64,000 bases of DNA, taken from the NCBI RefSeq assembly GCF_040499845.1, contig NZ_CP159342.1, positions 620,001 through 684,000 on the forward strand, read 5' to 3'. Shown one piece after another: positions 50,939-59,264 of the stretch. The notes under the pieces were generated by a model, which saw only the letters and a list, made by a program, of their open reading frames with translations, had not been told where the DNA came from and ran no database searches. A program made the translations under genes and the position numbers. Within the stretch, counting starts at the first letter, position 1. Every line of letters starts with the position of its first letter. This DNA is from Micromonospora sp. CCTCC AA 2012012 (lineage in GTDB: Bacteria > Actinomycetota > Actinomycetes > Mycobacteriales > Micromonosporaceae).

Positions 50939-51333
50939 GCAGCGAAGAGACCAGCACGCCGGAGGCCGGCGCGGTGGCGACCGACGACGCGGCGGCGGCC
51001 GGCCGTGGGAAGGCCGCCATCGCCGACATCGAGGAGGCGATGAAGGACGTCGTCGACCCCGAGCTGGGCATCAACGTGGTCGACCTCGGCCTGGTGTACG
51101 GCGTACACGTGGACGACGAGAACGTGGCCACGCTGGACATGACGCTCACCTCGGCGGCCTGCCCGCTGACCGACGTGATCGAGGACCAGGCCCGGCAGGC
51201 GCTGACCACCGGCCCCGGTGGGGGACTGGTCGACGACATCCGGATCAACTGGGTGTGGCTCCCGCCGTGGGGCCCCGACAAGATCACCGACGAGGGGCGG
51301 GACCAGCTCCGCTCCCTCGGCTTCAACGTCTGA
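50935..51333 (+). CDS. sufT: SufT-like MIP18/DUF59 protein
   Basis: 132 aa. The MIP18 domain is clear: V-V-D-P-E-L-G-I-N-V-V-D-L-G-L-V-Y (about 37-53), L-T-S-A-A-C-P-L-T-D-V-I (about 73, with the reactive Cys) and W-x-P-P-W-G-P-D-K-I-T near the end. SufT assists Fe-S maturation under high demand; the M. tuberculosis homologue is Rv1466. The Ala/Glu-rich 25-residue N-terminus is probably disordered. Last gene of the suf operon, followed by a strong hairpin. Confidence 0.92.
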   Translation: MSSEETSTPEAGAVATDDAAAAGRGKAAIADIEEAMKDVVDPELGINVVDLGLVYGVHVDDENVATLDMTLTSAACPLTDVIEDQARQALTTGPGGGLVDDIRINWVWLPPWGPDKITDEGRDQLRSLGFNV

Positions 51334-51353
51334 CCCCTGCGGTCGACAGCCCC

Positions 51354-51389
51354 GCGAGCGCGGTGCCCCTCCCGGGGTGCCGCGCTCGC
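51354..51389 (+). terminator. Terminator of the suf operon
   Basis: 16-nt arms pairing at 14 positions, 20 nt after the sufT stop. GTCGAC repeats flank it and could extend the stem. Confidence 0.75.
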
Positions 51390-51584
51390 GCCGTCGACGC
51401 CCCGCCCGCGCCCCGCGGCGGCCCAGCATGATCGTTTGCATCTCCGGGCACCGACACGCCGGCCGGGAGTGCTGGGAGCTGCAAACGATCTCCGCCCCGC
51501 GCCCCGCGCCCCGCACCCCGCACCCCGCGCCCCGCGCCCGAAAACCCGTTTCCGGTACGGCGTCGGCCCGGCCAGAATGGCCCG
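51390..51584. other. Intergenic region after the suf terminator
   Basis: It holds the palindrome 51430-51490, then a run of CCCCGC/CCCGCA-type low-complexity repeats (about 51494-51540). No coding sequence seen. Confidence 0.7.
51430..51490. repeat. 61-nt imperfect palindrome (family member B)
   Basis: Arms 51430-51451 and 51469-51490 pair at 19 of 22 positions, starting GATCGTTTGCA. The loop is 17 nt. It is followed immediately by cytosine-rich short tandem repeats. Confidence 0.85.
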
Positions 51585-51695
51585 GTGACCGATCTCCGCA
51601 GCCGCCTGCTCCTGCCCGCCCACGCCGTCGTCGGCGGGGCGCGACAGCAGTGGGTGACTGTCGGGGGGTGGTCCGGGCCCGCCCGTCATGGGTGA
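51585..51695 (+). CDS. Possible 36-aa leaderless peptide overlapping the LysE gene
   Basis: A GTG start with a -10-like box CAGAAT (51573-51578) six bases upstream. The frame encodes 36 residues, Arg- and Gly-rich with Q-Q-W in the middle, and its stop (51693-51695) overlaps the LysE-family ATG at 51688 in another frame. No homologue recognised. It may be a leader peptide coupling to the transporter, or chance. Confidence 0.3.
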   Translation: MTDLRSRLLLPAHAVVGGARQQWVTVGGWSGPARHG

Positions 51696-52317
51696 GGCCT
51701 TCCTCGCCGGTCTGCTGGCCGGCTACGGCGTCGCCATCCCCGTCGGCGCGATCGCGATCCTCGTTCTCGGCCTCAGCGCCCGTACCTCCTTCCGGGTGGG
51801 TGCCGCCGCGGCCCTGGCGGTCGCCACCGCCGACGGTCTCTACGCGGCCCTCGCGGCGCTCGGCGGCGCGGGACTCGCCGGGGTCGTCGCCCCGGTCGCC
51901 GGCGAACTGCGGGTGGTCGCCGCGCTGGTTCTGCTCGGGCTCGCCGGCCACGGCCTGCGCGCCGCCTGGCGGGCCCGGCGGCCGGCCCCCACGCCCGCGC
52001 CGGCGCGGGCCGGGCTCACCACCCCGGGTCGGGCCTTCGTCGGCGTGCTGGGGCTGACCCTGCTGAACCCGACCACGGTCGTCTACTTCGCGGCGCTGGT
52101 GCTCGGTCGACGGGACACGGCCGACCCGGACGCCACCACCGCCGCTCTCTTCGTCGCGGGCGCGTTCCTGGCCTCGGCGAGCTGGCAACTGCTGATCGCC
52201 GGTGGCGGCTCGCTGGTCGGCCGGGCGCTGGCCGGACCCCGTGGCCGGCTGGTCACCGGGCTGGTCTCCAGCGCGCTGATCGCCGCGCTGGCCGTCGCCA
52301 CGCTGCTGCCGGGGTGA
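51688..52317 (+). CDS. LysE/RhtB-family export protein
   Basis: 209 aa, six membrane helices. The N-terminal G-Y-G-V-A-I-P-V-G-A-I-A-I-L (about 11-25) matches the conserved LysE/RhtB P-G-P-x motif region, and L-T-L-L-N-P-T-T-V-V-Y-F (about 128-140) is the second family motif. The family exports amino acids or their derivatives. The ATG lies inside the last codons of a possible leader peptide. No ligand can be assigned. Confidence 0.85.
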   Translation: MGEAFLAGLLAGYGVAIPVGAIAILVLGLSARTSFRVGAAAALAVATADGLYAALAALGGAGLAGVVAPVAGELRVVAALVLLGLAGHGLRAAWRARRPAPTPAPARAGLTTPGRAFVGVLGLTLLNPTTVVYFAALVLGRRDTADPDATTAALFVAGAFLASASWQLLIAGGGSLVGRALAGPRGRLVTGLVSSALIAALAVATLLPG

Positions 52318-52338
52318 CCGGGGGTCGGCGGCGTGCCG

Positions 52339-52344
52339 TACGGT
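52339..52344 (+). promoter_or_regulatory. -10 box (TACGGT) of a leaderless promoter
   Basis: TACGGT ends 6 nt before the GTG at 52351 of the VLRF1-type gene. Confidence 0.55.
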
Positions 52345-52350
52345 CGGGCG

Positions 52351-52989
52351 GTGACCAGTCGACCCGCAGCCGGGGGCGGCCGGTGGGTCGAGGTCGACCC
52401 GACCCGCGTCGCCCGCTGGGTCGAGGGCTTCGCCGACCGGCACGGCCCGCCGACCACCACCACCGAGGCGTACGGGCTGCTGCTCGCCGCCCCGGACGGC
52501 GCGACCGCCGAGCTGCACTCCCCGCCCGGGGCGCCGCCCACCGCCGACGTGGCCGGGTTCGTGGCCGCCGCCGTCGCACCCCGCCGGCTCGGCCTGCTGC
52601 TGGCCCGCAAGGGCGCGGTGGCCGTCGGTGTGGCGGCGGGGGAGAAGCTGCTCGTCTCCAAGGTGGACACCCGGTACGTGCAGGGCCGCACCGCCGCCGG
52701 CGGCTGGTCGCAGCAGCGGTTCGCCCGGCGGCGCGACAACCAGGCGAAGGCGGCCCTGGGCGACGCGGCGGAACTGGCCGTACGCCTGCTGCTGCCGGAG
52801 GTGTCGAGCCTGGCGGCCCTGGTCTGCGGCGGTGACCGGCGGGCGGTGGAGACGGTGCTGGCCGACCGCCGGCTGGCCCCCCTCGGCGCGCTGCGTGCCG
52901 GCCGCCTCCTCGACGTGCCGGAACCCCGGCACGCCGTCCTGGTCGCGGCCGTCTCCGCCGCCCGAGCGGTCCACATTCTGGTCCGCTGA
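52351..52989 (+). CDS. Actinobacterial VLRF1-type (Vms1/eRF1-like) peptidyl-tRNA hydrolase
   Basis: 212 aa. The diagnostic stretch G-G-W-S-Q-Q-R-F-A-R-R-R-D-N-Q (about 122-136) is the Gln-containing catalytic loop of VLRF1 domains. The N-terminal P-T-T-T-T-E-A-Y-G-L-L-L and V-D-T-R-Y-V-Q-G-R-T strands fit the same fold. In yeast Vms1 this domain releases nascent chains from stalled 60S subunits; the actinobacterial acVLRF1 group was defined by sequence analysis and presumably acts in ribosome rescue. GTG start with a leaderless -10 box. Function in bacteria is inferred. Confidence 0.8.
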   Translation: MTSRPAAGGGRWVEVDPTRVARWVEGFADRHGPPTTTTEAYGLLLAAPDGATAELHSPPGAPPTADVAGFVAAAVAPRRLGLLLARKGAVAVGVAAGEKLLVSKVDTRYVQGRTAAGGWSQQRFARRRDNQAKAALGDAAELAVRLLLPEVSSLAALVCGGDRRAVETVLADRRLAPLGALRAGRLLDVPEPRHAVLVAAVSAARAVHILVR

Positions 52990-53032
52990 GCGGCGGAGAT
53001 CCCCGCAAGACGGTCAATCCCCTCCGGCGATG

Positions 53033-53056
53033 ATGCATCGAGCTGAGCCGATGCAT
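53033..53056. promoter_or_regulatory. Two ATGCAT palindromes 18 bp apart upstream of the RCC1-repeat gene
   Basis: GATGCAT occurs at 53032 and 53050, giving two 6-bp palindromes on the same DNA face spacing (under two turns). TAAGGT just after could be a -10 box. Candidate operator. Confidence 0.35.
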
Positions 53057-53148
53057 AAGGTCGGTGTCACGAAGTGGTGGGCCTCCGGGCGGCCCACCGG
53101 GGCAGCTTCGTCGTCCAGGCACCGACTTCGTTGGGAGAGAACACCCTC

Positions 53149-54366
53149 ATGAACGCACATCAGTACGGTCGGCTGCGGGCCCGGTGGCGCCGTGCGACCC
53201 GACTTCTCGCCGCAGCGGCGGCGATGGTCACCGGAACCGCCGCGCTCACCACCGCGCTGGCGGTCGGCCCCGCGTCCGCCGCCGTCAGCCCCGTCGAGGG
53301 CGGCACGCTGGCCGCCCCGTCGGTCACCGCTGTCACCGCGGGCCTCGCACACACCTGCGCCACCACCGCCGACACGGCGTTGTGGTGCTGGGGCGCCAAC
53401 TACGCCGGACAGCTCGGCGACGGGACCACCGCGAACCGGACCACCCCGGCCCGGGTCGGCACCGCCACCGGCTGGGCCGGTGTCGACGCCGGCGCCAGTC
53501 ACACCTGCGCGGTACGGACCGACAGGACGCTGTGGTGCTGGGGCGGCAACAACCGGGGCCAGCTCGGCGACGGGACCACCACGAGCCGGAGCGCCCCGGT
53601 GCGGGTCGGCACCGCGACCACCTGGGCCCGGGTCAGCGCCGGCTACGAGCACACCTGCGCCGTACGCACCGACGGGACGCTCTGGTGCTGGGGCTTCAAC
53701 CGGACCTCCCAGCTCGGCGTCGGCACCTCGCCCTGGACCGCGACCAGCCCGCTCCAGGTCGGTACGGCGACCACCTGGGCGGCCGTCACGACCGGCTTCG
53801 CGCACACCTGTGCGGTACGCACCGACGGGACGCTCTGGTGCTGGGGTTACAGCTCGGACGGGCAGCTCGGTCTCGGCACCCTGGGGTCGCAGACCACGCC
53901 GGCGCAGGTCGGCACCGCGACCGGCTGGAGCGGCGTGACAGCCGGCTACGCGCACACCTGCGCGGTCCGCAGCGGCACCCTGTGGTGCTGGGGTGACAAC
54001 GGCTACGGGCAGCTGGGCGTGGGTAGCGGCTACCAGACCGCACCGGTCCAGGTCGACGCGACCAGCACCTGGCGCGGGGTCGGCGGCAGCAGCGACACGA
54101 CGTGTGCCGTGCGCACCGACGGCAGCCTCTGGTGCTTCGGCAAGAACACCACCGGGCAGGTGGGCGACGGCACCACCACCCACCGCTCCACGCCCACCCG
54201 GGTCGGCTCCGCCACCACCTGGACCGACAGCCTCGCCGTCACCGAGCACGGCTGCGCGGCCCGCACCGACGGCAGCCTGTGGTGCTGGGGCGACAACAGC
54301 GGCGGCCAGTTGGGTGACGGCACCACCACCGGGCGGTCCGCCCCGGCCGTGGTGACCCTGGCCTGA
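53149..54366 (+). CDS. Secreted RCC1-repeat beta-propeller protein
   Basis: 405 aa. A long signal peptide (about 1-44, Arg-rich then hydrophobic, ending A-S-A-A) precedes seven RCC1 repeats. Each has the core [23 protein letters not shown], so seven blades would close one propeller. Two Cys per repeat, in C-A-V and W-C-W-G, could form a disulfide in each blade. GGGAGAGA precedes this ATG; the 25-codon longer frame is rejected. Bacterial secreted RCC1 proteins are common in actinomycetes, but their ligands are unknown. A large hairpin follows. Confidence 0.9.
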   Translation: MNAHQYGRLRARWRRATRLLAAAAAMVTGTAALTTALAVGPASAAVSPVEGGTLAAPSVTAVTAGLAHTCATTADTALWCWGANYAGQLGDGTTANRTTPARVGTATGWAGVDAGASHTCAVRTDRTLWCWGGNNRGQLGDGTTTSRSAPVRVGTATTWARVSAGYEHTCAVRTDGTLWCWGFNRTSQLGVGTSPWTATSPLQVGTATTWAAVTTGFAHTCAVRTDGTLWCWGYSSDGQLGLGTLGSQTTPAQVGTATGWSGVTAGYAHTCAVRSGTLWCWGDNGYGQLGVGSGYQTAPVQVDATSTWRGVGGSSDTTCAVRTDGSLWCFGKNTTGQVGDGTTTHRSTPTRVGSATTWTDSLAVTEHGCAARTDGSLWCWGDNSGGQLGDGTTTGRSAPAVVTLA

Positions 54367-54381
54367 CCGGCTGACACAGCT

Positions 54382-54434
54382 GTGCCGTCGGCCCGGCCGC
54401 TGTCCTTGGTGGCAGCGGCGCGGGCCGACGGCAC
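54382..54434. terminator. Bidirectional terminator after the RCC1-repeat gene
   Basis: 14 perfect pairs, a one-base bulge, then seven more pairs and a 10-nt loop, between convergent stop codons. Confidence 0.88.
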
Positions 54435-54449
54435 GGTCCTGCGGCGTCG

Positions 54450-55367
54450 TTACTGGCCGCTGCCGAAGGTGTCGCAGGCCTTCGGGTCGCCGGTCGAGTA
54501 GCCCTTGGTGAACCACTGCTGGCGCTGCTCGGAGGTGCCGTGGGTGAACTCGTCCGGGTTCACCGGGCGGCCCGCCCGCTTCTGGATCGCGTCGTCACCG
54601 ATCTTCTCGGCGGTGTCGATCGCCTGCTGGATGTCCTGCTCGGTGATGCTCTTGAAGATCTTCTGACCCTTCGCGTCCGAGGTGCCGGTGGCGTTCTTGG
54701 CCCAGGCGCCGGCGTAGCAGTCGGCCTGAAGCTCCAGTTTCACCGAGAGCGCGTTGGCGTTGTTCGGGTCGCGCTGCTGCTGGCGGCGCATCTGCGCCTC
54801 GGTGCCGAGCAGGTCCTGCACGTGGTGGCCGTACTCGTGGGCCAGCACGTACGGCTGAGCGAACTCACCCTCCGCGCCGAGCTGGTCGGCGAGCAGCTTG
54901 TAGAAGGTCAGGTCGATGTAGACCAGGTCGTCGGCCGGGCAGTAGAACGGCCCGACGCCCGAGTCGGCCTGCCCGCAGCCGGTGTTCACGCCCTGGCTGA
55001 AGAAGACCGTCTTGGACGGCTTGTACTGGTCGCCGAAGACCTCCGGCATCGCCTTCGTCCAGTACGCCTGGATCGAGTTGACGTAGAGGGTGTTGCGGCA
55101 GTCGAGCTGCTTCAGGGCGTCCTGCGCCGAGCACTTCTGCTCCAGCGAGGTGTTGTCGCCGGTGTCGGAGCCACCGCCGCCGTTGGTCGCCGCGTTGAGG
55201 CCGAAGCCGCCGCCGACCAGGGCGACGAGCACGGCGATGATGATGCCCACGATCCCGCCCCGGCCGCCGCCGATCGGGATCGGTATGCCCATCCCGCCGC
55301 CGCCACCGGATCCTCGCCGGTCGTCCACCTGGCTGGTGTCGACCTGCGCGTTCTCGTTCAGCTCCAT
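54450..55367 (-). CDS. Membrane-anchored neutral zinc metallopeptidase (YpfJ/Zn_peptidase family)
   Basis: 305 aa. M-E-L-N-E-N-A-Q-V-D-T is the typical start; a GTG five codons earlier is rejected. A Gly-rich segment (about 18-38) and one membrane helix (about 40-60) follow. The extracytoplasmic domain has H-E-Y-G-H-H-V-Q (HExxH zinc motif, about 182-189), then E-L-Q-A-D-C-Y-A-G-A-W (third ligand Glu, about 225). Conserved Cys pairs suggest disulfides. Substrate unknown; the family is widespread and often annotated as a predicted metalloprotease. Confidence 0.9.
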   Translation of the reverse strand: MELNENAQVDTSQVDDRRGSGGGGGMGIPIPIGGGRGGIVGIIIAVLVALVGGGFGLNAATNGGGGSDTGDNTSLEQKCSAQDALKQLDCRNTLYVNSIQAYWTKAMPEVFGDQYKPSKTVFFSQGVNTGCGQADSGVGPFYCPADDLVYIDLTFYKLLADQLGAEGEFAQPYVLAHEYGHHVQDLLGTEAQMRRQQQRDPNNANALSVKLELQADCYAGAWAKNATGTSDAKGQKIFKSITEQDIQQAIDTAEKIGDDAIQKRAGRPVNPDEFTHGTSEQRQQWFTKGYSTGDPKACDTFGSGQ

Positions 55368-55487
55368 GTTGACCCCGATCACCGATCAGTCAGTGTGTGG
55401 TGGTTGGTACCGGACCGGGTCCGGACGGCGAATTCGGTACCCGATGATCTTGTCCGGTAATCCGCAGGAGCGCCAGACGACGCCCGG

Positions 55488-55493
55488 TACACT
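55488..55493 (+). promoter_or_regulatory. Candidate -10 box (TACACT) upstream of the ABC-F gene
   Basis: TACACT is a close match to the housekeeping -10 consensus, 121 bases before the ATG. No clear -35 box. A long leader would be consistent with attenuation control seen in some ABC-F genes. Confidence 0.4.
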
Positions 55494-55614
55494 TGACGGG
55501 TGCTGCGCTGCGAAGGCTGAACGGCCCCGCGCCGACGGGAGGAAACGAACCCGCCGGCGCTTTCGCGTGCCCTGAGTCAGCCCTTCCGGAACCCCGAGAG
55601 CGAGTACCACCACC

Positions 55615-57219
<1,605 letters not shown>

Positions 57220-57239
57220 CCCGCGTCGACCACGAGGCC

Positions 57240-57271
57240 GGCGGCGGTCTCGGAGATCCACACCCGCCGCC
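57240..57271 (+). terminator. Possible terminator after the ABC-F gene
   Basis: 8-bp GC stem with a 16-nt loop, 20 nt after the stop. A competing stem can form with CGGCGGG downstream. Confidence 0.4.
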
Positions 57272-57306
57272 AAACTCATGATCAACGGCGGGGAGTGGCG
57301 AGTGGG

Positions 57307-57900
57307 TCAGGACAGGAGGCGGGGGAGGACGCCGGAGGTGACCAGGATGGTCGCGCCGATGGCGATGAAGACCGCCGGCACCAGCCGGTGCCCGACCCGG
57401 CCGACCAGCCGGACCACCGTCGGGTGGCTGCCCAGCAGGGCGGCGACGGCGCACCAGAGCGCGACCAGCACGGCGAAGACGAGCAGCCACACCAGGCCGG
57501 TGGCCGGGTCGAGGGAACGGAACACCGGCACGTAGACCGCGATGTTGTCGGACCCGTTGGCGATCGTCACCCCGGCGACACCGAGCAGGCTGCCCACCAC
57601 GGCCGGCGGTGCGTCGTCGTCGGCGCGACTGACCAGGGCGCGGATCCCCAGCCCGATGGGCAGCAGGCCGAGCAGGCCGGTCCACGGGTCGGGCACCACC
57701 AGCAGCCCGGCGGCGACCACCACCGCGGCGGTGACCAGCGCGCCGATGCCGAGATACTGGCCGGCCACGATGTGCCAGGGGCGGGGCCGCCCGGCGCTGC
57801 GCGCGGCCACGAAGAGCACGGTGAGCACGACGATGTCGTCGAGGTTCGTCGCGGCGAAGACGGCGGCCGCGCCGGCCGCGGCGGCGAGCGGGTCGATCAC
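57307..57900 (-). CDS. CadD-like cadmium resistance/small-ion transporter
   Basis: 197 aa, about six membrane helices. The N-terminal A-A-T-N-L-D-D-I-V-V-L (about 16-26) and a second N-G-S-D-N-I-A-V-Y (about 114-122) are the inverted-repeat signatures of the Cad/LysE-superfamily (PF03596). Named members give cadmium resistance, but most are uncharacterised. The GTG has a TACCCT -10 box seven bases upstream. It is oriented against the surrounding Rv1473-like cluster and separates the ABC-F gene from the HTH gene. Confidence 0.85.
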   Translation of the reverse strand: MIDPLAAAAGAAAVFAATNLDDIVVLTVLFVAARSAGRPRPWHIVAGQYLGIGALVTAAVVVAAGLLVVPDPWTGLLGLLPIGLGIRALVSRADDDAPPAVVGSLLGVAGVTIANGSDNIAVYVPVFRSLDPATGLVWLLVFAVLVALWCAVAALLGSHPTVVRLVGRVGHRLVPAVFIAIGATILVTSGVLPRLLS

Positions 57901-57907
57901 GCCCGGC

Positions 57908-57913
57908 AGGGTA
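57908..57913 (-). promoter_or_regulatory. -10 box (TACCCT) of a leaderless promoter for the CadD-like gene
   Basis: On the minus strand TACCCT ends 7 nt before the GTG at 57900. Confidence 0.55.
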
Positions 57914-58121
57914 CGGCCCGGCGTCGCCCCCGGCGAGCCGTGAGCGCTCCCACCCGCGGGTGATCTCCGGTCGGCCGGTCGGAAGGTTCACTCTATCGGG
58001 AAGGTGACATCGCATAGCGTGTCGGTTGGCGAAGAGTTGATATCTGGCGCATGATCGTTCGAGGCGGTCTAATAGGTGGGACCGTATCCGAACCGCACAG
58101 TCTGGGACGTGAGGAATCAGC

Positions 58122-58349
58122 ATGGCAGCCACTGGCACAGCCACCAGCACTGAGAAGGGTCGCCGGATCGTCGGAGCCGAGCGTCAGACGCTCGCCAAGG
58201 ACCTGGTAAAGCGGTACACCTCCGGTGAGAGCATCCGTGCGCTCGCGGCCTCCACCGGCCGTTCCTACGGATTCATCCACCGGGTGCTCACCGAGTCCGG
58301 GGTGCAGCTGCGGCAGCGCGGCGGCGCCCGGCGCCGGAAGAAGGCGTGA
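58122..58349 (+). CDS. Small helix-turn-helix DNA-binding protein (Rv1473A-like)
   Basis: 75 aa. One HTH: L-A-K-D-L-V-K-R-Y-T-S-G-E-S-I-R-A-L-A then S-T-G-R-S-Y-G-F-I-H-R-V-L (about 25-58), followed by a basic tail R-R-K-K-A. Highly conserved in actinobacteria and adjacent to Rv1473 homologues. Known relatives include nucleoid-associated or global regulatory proteins, but this one is uncharacterised. GAGGAATC precedes the ATG. The enoyl-CoA hydratase gene follows after 46 bases. Confidence 0.9.
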   Translation: MAATGTATSTEKGRRIVGAERQTLAKDLVKRYTSGESIRALAASTGRSYGFIHRVLTESGVQLRQRGGARRRKKA

Positions 58350-58395
58350 CCCGCCCGCCAGCGTCGTCCACCAGCGTCGTGCTCCGGTTCGTCCG

Positions 58396-59163
58396 GTGAC
58401 CGCCGAGACGACCGGGGTACGACTCGACTGCGACGGGCCGGTCGCCACGGTCACGTTGTGCCGGCCCGACGTGCTCAACGCCCAGACCCCGGCCATGTGG
58501 CGCGCGATGAGCGACTTCTCCCGGGACCTGCCGGGCGACGTGCGCGTCGTCGTCGTACGCGCCGAGGGGCGGGCCTTCTCCGCGGGCCTGGACCTGTCGG
58601 TGGCCGGTGCCTCCGGCCCCGGGTCCTTCGCGGAACTCTCCACCCTGCCCGAGCAGGAGTGTGCCGACCGGATCGCCGGCTACCAGGGCGGTTTCACCTG
58701 GCTGCACCGGCCCGACGTCATCTCGGTGGCGGCCGTGCAGGGGCACGCCATCGGCGCCGGATTCCAACTCGCCCTCGCCTGTGACCTGCGGGTGCTCGCC
58801 GAGGACGCCAAGCTCTCCATGGCCGAGGTGACCCTCGGTCTGGTGCCCGACCTCGCCGGCACGAAGCGTCTGGTGGAGCTGGTCGGCTATGCCCGCGCAC
58901 TGGAGATCTGTGCCACCGGCCGCCGGATGGACGCCGCCGAGGCAGACCGGATCGGCCTGGCCAACCTGGTCGTGCCGACCGCCGAGCTGGACGCGGCGGT
59001 GCGGGACCTGACCGCCGGCCTGCTCGCCGGCAACCGGGACGCCGTGGTGGAGATCAAGGCGCTGCTCGCGGGCGCCGGCGGGCGCTCCCACGCCGAGCAG
59101 CAGCGCGCCGAGCGGGAGGCCCAGACCCGCCGGCTGCGTGACCTCGCCGGTCGCGGAGAATAG
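58396..59163 (+). CDS. Enoyl-CoA hydratase/isomerase family protein (EchA12-like)
   Basis: 255 aa crotonase fold. Oxyanion-hole segments are A-F-S-A-G-L-D-L (about 60) and Q-G-H-A-I-G-A-G-F-Q-L-A-L-A-C-D-L-R (about 115-132). The next segment L-G-L-V-P-D-L-A-G-T has Asp where hydratases usually have Glu, so isomerase or another crotonase activity is possible. Position next to the HTH and ABC-F genes matches M. tuberculosis echA12 (Rv1472). The GTG at 58396 is chosen because it begins the conserved fold; the longer frame from 58225 overlaps the HTH gene. Confidence 0.85.
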   Translation: MTAETTGVRLDCDGPVATVTLCRPDVLNAQTPAMWRAMSDFSRDLPGDVRVVVVRAEGRAFSAGLDLSVAGASGPGSFAELSTLPEQECADRIAGYQGGFTWLHRPDVISVAAVQGHAIGAGFQLALACDLRVLAEDAKLSMAEVTLGLVPDLAGTKRLVELVGYARALEICATGRRMDAAEADRIGLANLVVPTAELDAAVRDLTAGLLAGNRDAVVEIKALLAGAGGRSHAEQQRAEREAQTRRLRDLAGRGE

Positions 59164-59264
59164 TAAGGACCGTTCGGGAAGATCCGGGTTACTCGCGAGG
59201 TTGTCGTAGTCGTCGGGAGAATTGACCCGGACGACGCGTGCTGCCCACGACCCGGAGGTGACGA

